A DNA stretch of 64,000 nucleotides from an uncultured Lachnospira sp. (GCA_946186125.1 CAMHLZ010000011.1:1-64000); one strand, 5' to 3'. Counted from the first letter of the stretch, positions 18,141 to 27,478 are shown. Notes: a model not told the origin generated them from the sequence alone. Made by a program: numbers and translations.

Positions 18141-19022
18141 TTATAACCTCGATTCAACCTTCCAGACTTCATTCATCCGTACAGGCTTCATTTTTTGCTT
18201 ATGTATCCTGATTCCCTCTATATTCATATCATCATCACCATTAACATACGTATATTGATTTGGAATCACCTTAAACATCTGCTCTAACAGGTAAAACATC
18301 AAGCCTTCTTTTTTTTCGCACATCTTAGCAACCTGAATCCCATAGGTATCATTCGTAATTTCACAACCAATAGCTGTTGCCATAGGTTTTTCGTCCACAT
18401 ATACCAATACACCCAAAAGTCCTAACTCTGAAAAATTCTTTATTGCACTCTCAGCAACTGATATATCTTCCATTGTCATGTTACTTTTTTCTTCTATATA
18501 ATTTTTATTCCACCCTTCAACTACGGTCCTGCTGACAGATAAATTCTTCTTTGTCAGAATCTCTGTACGAAGCGTATAATTTGATGCAAGATGATTGATT
18601 TCCCGCCTTATCCTTTGATATTTTTTCCCCTTCTTTAAAATATGTTCCAGCCTGTCATAAATGTATTCATAGCTTCCACTGTCATATTCAAATTTAAAAA
18701 AGCCTTTAAACCTTTCTTCTATCATTTCTTTACTTGCTTCATCAACATAGAATAGCCTTAGTTCTTTATTTTCACAATTTGTCTGTATCCAATTAAGTAT
18801 TTTTTCTTTATTGCCGCATGGACAAAAATAGCTATTTTCTCCTTTTAATCTGTATTTGACTACAAAAAAATCTTCTTCAAGATATATAGACAGTTTCATT
18901 GTCTCCTGCCATAAAAACAATGTATAAAATGAATGTGACAATAATATATTGCCAGTATTTTTTCTAATTTGTTCAATCTGTTGTTTGTGCGATATTTGAA
19001 TTTTTGTATATTCCATATCCAT
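18141..19022 (-). CDS. DUF2156 / LPG-synthase C-terminal-like GNAT-fold protein
   Basis: The product has about 293 residues. It resembles the C-terminal domain of phosphatidylglycerol lysyltransferases: an N-terminal block with YTLFLWQETMKL, then YDRLEHILKKGKKYQRIRREINHL, then a second GNAT fold with GVLVYVDEKPMATAIGCEI. It lacks the multi-helix flippase half, so it is a soluble acyl- or aminoacyl-transferase-like protein of unknown substrate. I chose the ATG at 19022, which has AAAAGG seven bases upstream; a TTG at 19058 has no ribosome-binding site. It is first in the operon with the MATE fusion, GNAT and PP2C, and a direct-repeat promoter stands about 100 bp upstream. Confidence 0.78.
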   Translation of the reverse strand: MDMEYTKIQISHKQQIEQIRKNTGNILLSHSFYTLFLWQETMKLSIYLEEDFFVVKYRLKGENSYFCPCGNKEKILNWIQTNCENKELRLFYVDEASKEMIEERFKGFFKFEYDSGSYEYIYDRLEHILKKGKKYQRIRREINHLASNYTLRTEILTKKNLSVSRTVVEGWNKNYIEEKSNMTMEDISVAESAIKNFSELGLLGVLVYVDEKPMATAIGCEITNDTYGIQVAKMCEKKEGLMFYLLEQMFKVIPNQYTYVNGDDDMNIEGIRIHKQKMKPVRMNEVWKVESRL

Positions 19023-19118
19023 TCCCATGCCTTTTACATTATTCCAGATATTTATCAATACGCAATTTTACATTTTCCTGCAAATTACAGAAAAAGAACC
19101 GATAATCATACGTATATT

Positions 19119-19153
19119 ATAATAACATACACCATATGACAAATCTATGACAA
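19119..19153 (-). promoter_or_regulatory. TTTGTCA direct-repeat promoter of the DUF2156-MATE-GNAT-PP2C operon
   Basis: On the minus strand TTGTCA (19148-19153) and TTGTCA (19137-19142) are 11 bp apart, followed after 12 bp by TATTAT (19119-19124) with an extended TGT. The geometry matches the promoters of the secretion-linked genes 5-13 kb away. Confidence 0.75.
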
Positions 19154-19216
19154 ATCATGAGCTGCATATGCTAAATCAGGTAAACACAAGATAGAATACC
19201 GGAACAAATTAATTTT

Positions 19217-19291
19217 AAAAAATGAAGACGTCTTTAAGACCTCTCCACTTTTGTATAAACTCATTAGCCAAGGAGGGATAGCCCCCCGGCT
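19217..19291 (-). terminator. Probable terminator region downstream of alaS
   Basis: On the minus strand, AGCC..GGGGGG..CCCTCC..GGCT can fold (19266-19291). A second small dyad, GTCTTAAAGAC (19230-19240), is followed by CTTCATTTTTT. The second element with its T-run is the likelier termination point. Confidence 0.45.
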
Positions 19292-19303
19292 GATGATATA
19301 TTT

Positions 19304-21943
19304 TTACTTTATCTGTTCTGATAATACCTGCTCTGCTTTGGCAAGTGCTTCATCGATTCCTGACGGATTCTTTCCGCCTGCCTGAGCCATATTAGGACGT
19401 CCGCCTCCGCCTCCGCCTACTAATGGTGCTACCTCTTTAATAAGGTTACCGGCATGTGCTCCCTTTGCCATGGCATCATCTGTTGCCATAACTATGAGAT
19501 TTACTTTACCGTCATTTGCCGAAGCTATGACAACCACACCCTCACCAAGTTTTTCTTTCAAACTGTCTCCAAGGTTACGAAGGCTGTTCATATCAGTATC
19601 CGGAACATTAGCTGCAAGTAATTTTACGCCTTTAACATCCTTGACATTATTCATAACATCACCGACTGAATTGTTAGCGAGCTTACTCTTAAGGCTCTCA
19701 TTTTCACTCTTTAATGCTTTTATCTCTTCGTTAAGCTGAACAACTTTTTCTGCAAGCTTTAACGGTTCTGTCTTTGCATTTTTTGCAGCTTTCTTTAATT
19801 CAGCTTCAATTCCTGCATAATATTTTGCTACACCTGTTCCGGTCAAAGCCTCTATTCTTCTGACTCCGGCAGCTACACCTGATTCTGAAATAATCTTAAA
19901 CTGCGAAATATTACTTGTGTTCGCCACATGAGTACCGCCACAGAACTCCTTAGAGAAATCTCCCATCGATACTACACGAACCTTTTCACCGTATTTCTCG
20001 CCAAATAAAGCCATTGCTCCGGTCTTTCTTGCTTCCTCGATACTAAGCACTTCCGTCACTACAGGTATGGATTCCTCTATCTTTTGATTGACTAATGCCT
20101 CGACTTTTGCGATTTCTTCTTCTGTCATAGCCTGAAAATGTGTAAAGTCAAATCTTAAGTGATCTTTATTAACTAAAGAGCCTGCCTGTTCAACATGTGT
20201 TCCTAATATTTCTCTTAATGCTTTCTGTAAAAGATGTGTTGCACTATGATTCTTTGCAGTATTGCTTCTTACTGTAGCATCAACTTTTAATGTAACCGTA
20301 TCATCTACCTTAAACATACCTTTGGTTACTTTTCCCACATGTCCGACTTTTCCGCCTAACAGCTTAATGGTATCGTGAACTTCAAACTCTGCACTATCTG
20401 TATATATAATACCCGTATCAGCTTCCTGTCCACCCATGCTTGCGTAAAACGGTGTCTCATCTACTATAATAGTGCCGTTATCTCCATCAGCAACAGCCTG
20501 TGTAATCTCTGTCTCTGTAGTGATAACAGATATCTTACTCTGTGCTTCTAATTTATCATAGCCGATAAATTCAGATGTGATGGCCGGGTCGATTGACTCG
20601 TATACTGTCGCATCAGCTCCCATGTAGTTAGTAACTTTACGTGCTTTTCTGGCAGTCTCCTTCTGTTTATTCATCGCAGCCTTAAAGCCTTCTTCGTCAA
20701 TGCCAAGACCCTTTTCTTCAAGAATCTCCATAGTTAAATCATATGGGAATCCATAAGTGTCATATAGTTTAAATGCATTTTCACCAGAAAGGACTTTTTC
20801 ATTCTTCGAAGCCATGTCCGCCTGCATGTCTGCAAGGATGCTCAATCCCTGATCGATTGTTTTACTGAATTTATTCTCTTCTTCAGTAAGAACCTTGAAA
20901 ATCATGTCTTTTTTCTCGTCAAGTTCAGGATAACCGTCTTTTGAACCTTCAATTACCGTTTCACTTAATTTTGCAAGGAATGCTCCGTCTATTCCAAGAA
21001 GTTTTCCGTGTCTTGCTGCTCTTCTGATTAATCTTCTTAAGACATATCCGCGTCCCTCATTTGACGGCATGATTCCATCTGAAATCATAAATGTAGCTGA
21101 ACGTATGTGGTCCGTCACTATTCTGATAGACACATCTTTTTTCTCGTCCGTCTGATATGTCGTATTCCCAAATTCGCATACCTTATTACGTAATGCACAT
21201 ACGGTATCTACGTCAAAGATTGAATCAACATCCTGTACGACACTTGCAAGACGTTCAAGTCCCATTCCCGTATCGATATTCTTCTGAACTAATTCTGTAT
21301 AATTGCCTTTACCGTCATTTTCAAACTGTGTAAATACATTATTCCAGATTTCCATATATCTGTCGCAGTCACAGCCTACTGTACAGTCAGGCTTACCACA
21401 ACCGTATTTCTCACCTCTGTCATAATATATCTCTGAACACGGACCACAAGGACCTGCACCATGCTCCCAGAAATTATCTTCTTTTCCAAAACGGAATATT
21501 CTTTCTTTGGCAATACCTATCTCTTTATTCCAGATATCAAAAGCCTCATCATCTTCAAGATAAACTGAAGGATATAATCTGTCTGCATCAAGACCTACCA
21601 CTTCTGTCAAAAATTCCCACGACCAGTGAATAGCTTCTGACTTAAAATAATCTCCAAAAGAAAAATTACCAAGCATTTCAAAAAATGTTCCATGTCTTGC
21701 AGTCTTACCGATATTCTCTATATCACCGGTTCTGATACATTTCTGACATGTAGTCACACGTCTTCTTGGCGGAATCTCCTGGCCTGTAAAATATGGCTTA
21801 AGGGGAGCCATACCTGAATTTATCAATAATAAACTGTTATCATTATGTGGAACCAGTGAAAAACTGTTCATCTTAAGATGTTCTTTGCTTTCAAAGAATT
21901 CCAAAAACATTTTTCGTAATTCATTTACTCCATATTTTTGCAT
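19304..21943 (-). CDS. alaS: Alanyl-tRNA synthetase
   Basis: The protein has 879 residues, the usual full length. The N-terminal class II catalytic core has FLEFFESKEHLKMNSFSLVPHND and RVTTCQKCIRTGDIENIG. The editing domain has the zinc-ligand pair HSATHLL and CGGTHVANTS. A coiled-coil linker and the glycine-rich C-Ala end (LVGGGGGGRPNMAQAGG) complete it. It charges tRNA-Ala and hydrolyses Ser-tRNA-Ala. It starts at 21943, a few bases after the stop of a 50-residue membrane-protein gene, and is probably co-transcribed with it and with tyrS. Confidence 0.98.
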   Translation of the reverse strand: MQKYGVNELRKMFLEFFESKEHLKMNSFSLVPHNDNSLLLINSGMAPLKPYFTGQEIPPRRRVTTCQKCIRTGDIENIGKTARHGTFFEMLGNFSFGDYFKSEAIHWSWEFLTEVVGLDADRLYPSVYLEDDEAFDIWNKEIGIAKERIFRFGKEDNFWEHGAGPCGPCSEIYYDRGEKYGCGKPDCTVGCDCDRYMEIWNNVFTQFENDGKGNYTELVQKNIDTGMGLERLASVVQDVDSIFDVDTVCALRNKVCEFGNTTYQTDEKKDVSIRIVTDHIRSATFMISDGIMPSNEGRGYVLRRLIRRAARHGKLLGIDGAFLAKLSETVIEGSKDGYPELDEKKDMIFKVLTEEENKFSKTIDQGLSILADMQADMASKNEKVLSGENAFKLYDTYGFPYDLTMEILEEKGLGIDEEGFKAAMNKQKETARKARKVTNYMGADATVYESIDPAITSEFIGYDKLEAQSKISVITTETEITQAVADGDNGTIIVDETPFYASMGGQEADTGIIYTDSAEFEVHDTIKLLGGKVGHVGKVTKGMFKVDDTVTLKVDATVRSNTAKNHSATHLLQKALREILGTHVEQAGSLVNKDHLRFDFTHFQAMTEEEIAKVEALVNQKIEESIPVVTEVLSIEEARKTGAMALFGEKYGEKVRVVSMGDFSKEFCGGTHVANTSNISQFKIISESGVAAGVRRIEALTGTGVAKYYAGIEAELKKAAKNAKTEPLKLAEKVVQLNEEIKALKSENESLKSKLANNSVGDVMNNVKDVKGVKLLAANVPDTDMNSLRNLGDSLKEKLGEGVVVIASANDGKVNLIVMATDDAMAKGAHAGNLIKEVAPLVGGGGGGRPNMAQAGGKNPSGIDEALAKAEQVLSEQIK

Positions 21944-21947
21944 GTTA

Positions 21948-22100
21948 CTAAATTCCTTTCTTATCCTCTACAACATCTGTTGAAGCATTCTTGTCCTTTG
22001 CGTCGCGAAGCTTTTTACCAATAATTACTCCTCCGACAACTATCCCCACCATAAAAATAAAATCTACAACGTAAAACACTACAGCCTGTCCTAAAGTCAT
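21948..22100 (-). CDS. Small 50-residue membrane protein between tyrS and alaS
   Basis: A short frame runs from ATG at 22100 to TAG at 21948. It begins MTLGQAVVFYVVDFIFMVG, continues as one membrane helix ending IVVGGVIIGKKLRD, and finishes with a charged tail. AGGAGTGAGGAAAT precedes the ATG, a good ribosome-binding site. It lies 15 bp after tyrS and 4 bp before alaS, tightly packed in the synthetase operon. The topology is one helix with a cytoplasmic tail. I do not recognise a family. Confidence 0.72.
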   Translation of the reverse strand: MTLGQAVVFYVVDFIFMVGIVVGGVIIGKKLRDAKDKNASTDVVEDKKGI

Positions 22101-22115
22101 ATTTCCTCACTCCTT

Positions 22116-23345
22116 TTAATTTACCTTAACCTGATGGAAGCCTTTTTTACCTTTCTTGATAATAATGGAACCATCTTCATCTAAATCCTGTTCCGTGAAT
22201 TTTTTATCAATCTCCGTAATCTTAACATCGTTTACGGAAACACCACCCTGAATAACAAGTCTTCTTGCCTCTGAACGATTCTTTGCGAGTCCTGTCTCTG
22301 CAAGTAATGCCAGAATATCCATAGACTCAAATTTATCCTTATCGTATTCTGTAGTAGGCATATTGTCGCTCTTACCACCGCTTGCAAACACAGCTCTTGC
22401 TGCTTCCTGTGCTTTTGTGGCTTCTTTCTCACCATGAACTATCTTCGTAATCTCAAATGCAAGGACTTCTTTTGCCTTATTAATCTCAGCATCCTTTAAT
22501 GCAGCCAGTTTTCTTACCTCATCCATCGGAACAAATGTAAGGAGACAGAGACATCTTTCAACATCCGCATCATCAATATTTCTCCAGTATTGGTAGAATT
22601 CATATGGTGATGTTTTTTCAGGATCAAGCCATAAAGCACCGCCAACTGTTTTACCCATCTTCTGTCCCTGACTGTTAGTTAGCAATGTACAGGTCATGGC
22701 ATATACGTCTTTTTGTGATTTCTTACGTACAAGATTAACACCGGCAATCATGTTAGACCACTGGTCATCACCGCCAAGTTCCATCTTACAATCATATTTT
22801 TTATTAAGCTCATAGAAATCATATCCCTGCATAAGCATATAGTTAAATTCAAGGAAAGTAAGACCTTTTTCCATACGCTGCTTAAAGCATTCAGCAGTAA
22901 TCATTTTATTTACAGAAAAATGTACACCTACTTCTCTTAAGAAGTCCATGTAATTCAGATCCATAAGCCAGTCGGCATTATTTACGATTAATGCTTTTCC
23001 ATCACTGAAGTCAATGAATTTTTCCATCTGCTTCTTTATGCAGTCAACGTTATGCTGTATGGTTTCTTTTGTCATCATCTTACGCATATCGTTTTTCCCG
23101 GTCGGATCTCCAATCATGGCAGTTCCGCCACCTATTAACGCAATCGGTCTGTGACCTGCCTGCTGCATATATCTCATAAACATCATCGCTATAAAATGTC
23201 CAACATGCAGACTATCCGCAGTCGGATCAAAACCTATATAAAATGTAATCTTTTCTTTTCCTAATAATTCTTTTATTTCCTGTTCGTGTGTAAACTGTTT
23301 TACATATCCACGTTCAACAAGTATGTCATATACATTCTGAGACAT
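22116..23345 (-). CDS. tyrS: Tyrosyl-tRNA synthetase
   Basis: The product has 409 residues. Class I signatures are LHVGH (HIGH-type) within [14 protein letters not shown] and KMGKT (KMSKS-type). The tyrosine pocket GGDDQWSNM and a C-terminal S4 RNA-binding domain ([17 protein letters not shown]) are present. I chose the ATG at 23345 (MSQNVYD) because GGAGGTAGAGAGA precedes it; a longer in-frame start at 23381 lacks such a site. It charges tRNA-Tyr and heads the run with the small membrane protein and alaS. Confidence 0.97.
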   Translation of the reverse strand: MSQNVYDILVERGYVKQFTHEQEIKELLGKEKITFYIGFDPTADSLHVGHFIAMMFMRYMQQAGHRPIALIGGGTAMIGDPTGKNDMRKMMTKETIQHNVDCIKKQMEKFIDFSDGKALIVNNADWLMDLNYMDFLREVGVHFSVNKMITAECFKQRMEKGLTFLEFNYMLMQGYDFYELNKKYDCKMELGGDDQWSNMIAGVNLVRKKSQKDVYAMTCTLLTNSQGQKMGKTVGGALWLDPEKTSPYEFYQYWRNIDDADVERCLCLLTFVPMDEVRKLAALKDAEINKAKEVLAFEITKIVHGEKEATKAQEAARAVFASGGKSDNMPTTEYDKDKFESMDILALLAETGLAKNRSEARRLVIQGGVSVNDVKITEIDKKFTEQDLDEDGSIIIKKGKKGFHQVKVN

Positions 23346-23420
23346 TCTCTCTACCTCCATACGTAAATTATAACTAATCATCTTAGTTTATCACAAAATA
23401 GCTTGTTATTCAATTAAAAA

Positions 23421-25100
23421 TTACTGCCATGCTCCTTTTTCCAGAAAGTCAGAAGCTTTATTTTCTGCATTTTTTACAATTTTATCATCATATCCAATCA
23501 TTTTAAGGAGTTTTATTGCATTTCTCGAAGTTGCCCTACCCTTGTACAATATAAAGTTAAATAATACATCATCATTCTTGACTTCCTCCTGGAAATGATA
23601 ATTTGCATAAGATTTCTCTAAAATGTGCGTCAATTCTATATCATGCGTTGCCGCGAAGCACACAGCCCCATTACCAGCCATATTTTGAAGAATCTCTGAC
23701 GATGCTGCAATCCTCTCGATAGTATTAGTACCCCTTAATATCTCGTCTACAAAGCACATAACCTTATTTCCTGAAATAATACTGTCTATAATTCTCTTTA
23801 ATGACTTTATCTCCACCATGTAGTAGCTTTCCTGTGTCTCAAGGTTATCTCTCAAAGCCATTGATGAATACACATTATAAAAATTTGTATAATACTTTGA
23901 CGCCGTACATGTAAATATAGTCTGAGCAAGTATCTGGTTAACTGCTACTGTCTTTAAAAAAGTAGACTTTCCCGATGCATTAGAACCTGTCAGAAGTACA
24001 CATCTATTCTCTTCCATGCTGTTTGCAACAGGGTTTTCTATTAAGGGATGATAAATTTCCGTAAATTTAACTCCGTCGGATTCTGAGAACTCAGGTTTTG
24101 TATAATAATTGCAGTATTCCCTGAACGATGCAACAGCAATGCAACTCTCAATCTTTCCTAATATGGAAAACAGATTATCAATATCATCTGTTTTTTCGCT
24201 GATAGTCTTCACAACCCTGTTAAACTTAATTATGTCAATATGCGTAAACATTTTCACATATTCCATTATAACATCAGCCAGTGAACCGCTGACGTTTTTA
24301 GAAGTTATCAAAAATGCACCACGTTTTACAGGCGAAAGATTTTTTATGTTTGTTTCTAAATCATCAAATTCAGTCTTAAGTACAGATATATCCATCTTTA
24401 TCAATTCTTCAGCTGTCTTCATCATTCTTAAAATGTATCCGAGGCTCATAGAATTGCTGTCAAGTTCATTCTTTTTCTTGTAATAGGTGTACATATTAAT
24501 ACTAATAACCGAAACAAGCGCTACAATTCCTATTACCGGATTGATGAAAAGAAGGGCAATTGCAAAAAAGAGACAGAACATCTGAATGTAATGCACAAGA
24601 TTATTCTCTTCTTTGCGTTTGTATAACTGTCTGATAAATGTAGTAAAGGCTACTTTCTTTGTTCTGCCAAGCTTATAAAAAACCTCCTGCACATTTTCTC
24701 TCTCGTTTTGATTTTTCATAAAATAATCTGCCAGAGAATCAATATTCTTAAGACCGGCTTCTTCCATGTCAGGAACCCGAAGCATTTTATACAGATACTC
24801 TTCTCCAGAAGAAGAATAAGTTGTATTTATTTTCTGAAAAAGCCTGTCCATATCAAGATCATTCCAGGTAATATCATCGACCACATTATTTAATCCATCT
24901 TCATTCTCTGCATATTGCCTGTAATATTCTGATATTCTTTTAAAATCTTTTTCATCATATACTCGGTCTGAGAGTTTCCCCCAATTATTCCTGATTGTTT
25001 TTTTCATTATTTTCATGTAATTCTTTTTTGTCTGTATTGCCGTATACAAAAAAACAACAAAAAGTACTGCAACAATAATTAAATATGATTCAAATTCCAT
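23421..25100 (-). CDS. MutS-related membrane ATPase (MutS domain V family)
   Basis: The product has 559 residues. Membrane helices lie at residues 5-20 and about 170-205. They are followed by a MutS core/lever-like helical region and an ABC-type MutS ATPase: Walker A GSNASGKST, the signature region YYMVEIKSLKRII, Walker B CFVDEILRGTN, and FAATHDIELT. The mismatch-recognition and connector domains of true MutS are absent, so it is not mismatch repair MutS. Start ATG 25100 follows GGAGGACTTA. The function of this membrane-bound subfamily is not established. It lies between tyrS and spoIVA. Confidence 0.85.
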   Translation of the reverse strand: MEFESYLIIVAVLFVVFLYTAIQTKKNYMKIMKKTIRNNWGKLSDRVYDEKDFKRISEYYRQYAENEDGLNNVVDDITWNDLDMDRLFQKINTTYSSSGEEYLYKMLRVPDMEEAGLKNIDSLADYFMKNQNERENVQEVFYKLGRTKKVAFTTFIRQLYKRKEENNLVHYIQMFCLFFAIALLFINPVIGIVALVSVISINMYTYYKKKNELDSNSMSLGYILRMMKTAEELIKMDISVLKTEFDDLETNIKNLSPVKRGAFLITSKNVSGSLADVIMEYVKMFTHIDIIKFNRVVKTISEKTDDIDNLFSILGKIESCIAVASFREYCNYYTKPEFSESDGVKFTEIYHPLIENPVANSMEENRCVLLTGSNASGKSTFLKTVAVNQILAQTIFTCTASKYYTNFYNVYSSMALRDNLETQESYYMVEIKSLKRIIDSIISGNKVMCFVDEILRGTNTIERIAASSEILQNMAGNGAVCFAATHDIELTHILEKSYANYHFQEEVKNDDVLFNFILYKGRATSRNAIKLLKMIGYDDKIVKNAENKASDFLEKGAWQ

Positions 25101-25122
25101 TAAGTCCTCCAATAAGTTATAG

Positions 25123-25160
25123 TTATTATAGTGTGAAAATCACTTTTCACACTATAATAA
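25123..25160. terminator. Perfect 17-bp hairpin between spoIVA and the MutS-like gene
   Basis: Arms 25123-25139 and 25144-25160 are exact inverted complements (TTATTATAGTGTGAAAA) around TCAC. There is no clean T-run on either side, but the position just after spoIVA and before the next gene fits a terminator or transcript-protecting stem. Confidence 0.6.
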
Positions 25161-25190
25161 CACAAAATATTTTTATTGTGAACTTAATTA

Positions 25191-26666
25191 TTATAAAATA
25201 ATACAAATTACTCCGCCGGTGCTTTCGTTTGTTATTTTTTGCAGCGTTGACTGCATTTTTTCTTTCGTCTCCTCTGATAAATTATTTAATTTTGACTGTA
25301 TGCCGTCTTCCACTATCTGTTCTACTGATTTTCCAAATATATTTGTGTTCCATATTCCATCATCACTTCTGTTTTCACTTTCTTTTATAAATTCTATAAG
25401 GTCATTCGCCTGTGCTTCGTTACCTACAATCGGTGCAATTTCAGTAAGTACGCTGGTCTTAATCAAATGTATTGCAGGTGCTTCTGCTTTAATCTTTACA
25501 CCGTATTTATTTCCTGTTTTTATTATCTCAGGTTCTTCTAACAGGATTTCACTTTTATCCGGAGTCACCATACCGTATCCCCCTGCTTTTACCTGCTCTA
25601 AAGCATAGCTTAATTTTGTATAGCTGTCCTTTAACATTGCAAATTCTTTAAGATTCTTTATCAGCTTATATTCATCCTGTATATCCATACCCGTGATTTC
25701 ACTTATTACTTTGTAATAATAATCATCGTTAAAATCTACCTGAATTTTTATTTTCCCCGTTGAAGGATTTTTTTCATATATAACAAATTGCTTTATGTAA
25801 CGGCAGTTATCCTCAAACTGCTTCTCTTTTATATCTTTCATAATCTTTATTTCAGGCATAATCTTTTTTATGCATTGCAATAATTCCTGTTTTACATAAT
25901 GGTCATTTGAGAGCATTTCCACCCACTTCGGTATAAAAAATTCCAATTCCCTTATTGGAAATTCCAGTAGTATTCCATTCAAAATTTCTATCATCTCTGT
26001 TTTTTTCATCTGCTTGCAATTAACGGGATAAACTGATACCATATTCTTTCTGCTGATTTCTTCTGCCAGTTTTTTTGTTTCCTCTGAATATGGCTTTGAC
26101 GTATTTAACAGTACAACAAACGGTTTGTTTAATTTTTTTAATTGTTCTATTGTCTCTTCTTCCGGAGGAATGTAGTTTTCTCTTTCTATTTCACCAAATG
26201 AACCGTCAGTTGTTACAACTATACCGATATTTGAATGTTCATGTATAACTTTATATGTACCAATCTGTGCAGCTTTTGTAAATGGTATGTCGCTGTCAAA
26301 CCATGGTGTTTTAACCATCCTTTCATTATCATTTTCAAGATGTCCTGTTGCTCCTTTAGTCATATAGCCGACACAATCTATCAGACGTATTTTTATCTCG
26401 CTGTTTTCATCTACCGGTATAACTGCTGCTTCCTGTGGCACAAATTTAGGCTCTGTTGTCATTATCGTTTTACCCGCTGCACTTTGAGGCATTTCATCAA
26501 CCGTACGTTTTTTTAAATCTTCATCCTTTATCTCCGGAATGACCAGAGTATCCATGAAATTTTTTATAAATGTAGACTTTCCCGTTCTTACAGGTCCTAC
26601 AACTCCTATGTATATCTCGCCATTTGTTCTTTTAGCTATATCGCTGTATATATTATATTTTTCCAT
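25191..26666 (-). CDS. spoIVA: Stage IV sporulation protein A (spore-coat basement ATPase)
   Basis: The protein has 491 residues, the normal family length. The N-terminal ATPase domain has Walker A GPVRTGKST (24-32), followed by DEMPQSAAGKTIMTTEPKFVP and DCVGYMTKGA, all hallmarks of SpoIVA. The C-terminus ends in ESTGGVICIIL, the membrane-targeting tail region. SpoIVA polymerises on the forespore surface to anchor the coat, so the organism is, or descends from, an endospore former. A hairpin containing its ribosome-binding site and a SigE-like promoter lies directly upstream. Confidence 0.97.
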   Translation of the reverse strand: MEKYNIYSDIAKRTNGEIYIGVVGPVRTGKSTFIKNFMDTLVIPEIKDEDLKKRTVDEMPQSAAGKTIMTTEPKFVPQEAAVIPVDENSEIKIRLIDCVGYMTKGATGHLENDNERMVKTPWFDSDIPFTKAAQIGTYKVIHEHSNIGIVVTTDGSFGEIERENYIPPEEETIEQLKKLNKPFVVLLNTSKPYSEETKKLAEEISRKNMVSVYPVNCKQMKKTEMIEILNGILLEFPIRELEFFIPKWVEMLSNDHYVKQELLQCIKKIMPEIKIMKDIKEKQFEDNCRYIKQFVIYEKNPSTGKIKIQVDFNDDYYYKVISEITGMDIQDEYKLIKNLKEFAMLKDSYTKLSYALEQVKAGGYGMVTPDKSEILLEEPEIIKTGNKYGVKIKAEAPAIHLIKTSVLTEIAPIVGNEAQANDLIEFIKESENRSDDGIWNTNIFGKSVEQIVEDGIQSKLNNLSEETKEKMQSTLQKITNESTGGVICIIL

Positions 26667-26671
26667 AAAAA

Positions 26672-26710
26672 AGCCTCCTGCATATACTGTTATACTATAT
26701 GCAGAAGGCT
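26672..26710 (-). terminator. Terminator-like hairpin whose 3' arm carries the spoIVA ribosome-binding site
   Basis: On the minus strand AGCCTTCTGCATATA and the near-complement TATATGCAGGAGGCT form a stem of about 15 bp with a short loop, followed by TTTTTT and then the spoIVA ATG. It can terminate the upstream YibE/F transcript. It also hides AGGAGG in any transcript that reads through. Confidence 0.65.
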
Positions 26711-26722
26711 GATATTTTATTC
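26694..26722 (-). promoter_or_regulatory. Candidate SigE-type promoter of spoIVA
   Basis: On the minus strand GAATA (26718-26722) is followed, 16 bp after its ATA, by CATATAGT (26694-26701). This matches the mother-cell SigE pattern (ATA, 16-18 bp, CATAnnnT). A start about 7 bp downstream would fall in the hairpin loop and free the ribosome-binding site. The call is motif-based only. Confidence 0.4.
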
Positions 26723-27478
26723 AGCAGTTTTTTTCATATAACGGCTTATGCAGACATATGCACATATTGCAACCGGTACTACTAATGCACATCCTGATGC
26801 ACTTAACAAAATCATTGCAGCCATGTCAAAAAACGCTTTCGAATTGATAAGTGTTACAAATGAATAATGGTATTTTCTAAACAGCAAAAACATAAGTAAA
26901 GACTCACCTATACAGGCAAACCACAATGTATTAATAGTTGAACCAAAAATACTTTTTCCAAGTCTTAATGAAGTCTTTATAAATTCCGATTCGTCTTCAC
27001 TTTCGTTATTAATACGCACTTCGTGGATGGAACTTGTTACGGCAACCGCAATATCTATCAATGCTCCCACAACTCCAAGCACAAGCATGCATATTGATAC
27101 ATCCGGTAAATTCAACTTAATATTTACTGATAAATACATTAATGTATCTTCATATAATTCAAATTCATTATATCCGCCCATATTTCCAAGCCGCCCCATA
27201 ATAAACGACAAGACTAAAAGTATGGATGATACGAATATGACTGCAATTAATGACGATATCGTCTTAATGTTTACACCATTTTGATATATCAATGTCAAAA
27301 GGCACATAAATACGATATCAAAAAGAACGATTATATACAAATTACAGTATTTCATTAAATACACACTGATAAAGAATACGATCACATTACCAAGAAGTGC
27401 CATTATGGATATAACACCCCTCGACCCGCCTATACAAATCATAAGAACTATCAATATTAATAATAATGCTAGATTCAT
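26717..27478 (-). CDS. YibE/F family membrane protein (second of pair)
   Basis: The product has about 253 residues and roughly seven membrane helices. The family signature region VVGALIDIAVAVTSSIHEV is followed by helices containing LRLGKSIFGSTINTLWFACIGESL. The ATG at 27478 overlaps the stop of the upstream partner as ATGA and has AAGGAAG eight bases upstream; a GTG at 27487 is less likely. The substrate is not known for the family. It is translationally coupled to the other YibE/F member. Confidence 0.85.
   Translation of the reverse strand: MNLALLLILIVLMICIGGSRGVISIMALLGNVIVFFISVYLMKYCNLYIIVLFDIVFMCLLTLIYQNGVNIKTISSLIAVIFVSSILLVLSFIMGRLGNMGGYNEFELYEDTLMYLSVNIKLNLPDVSICMLVLGVVGALIDIAVAVTSSIHEVRINNESEDESEFIKTSLRLGKSIFGSTINTLWFACIGESLLMFLLFRKYHYSFVTLINSKAFFDMAAMILLSASGCALVVPVAICAYVCISRYMKKTAE

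Noticed and set aside
19022..19303. A T-box leader in front of alaS or tyrS.
   Set aside because: No T-box sequence or specifier-like stem was seen upstream of tyrS (23346-23420) or in the tyrS-alaS gap. The 19.02-19.30 kb gap lies downstream of alaS.
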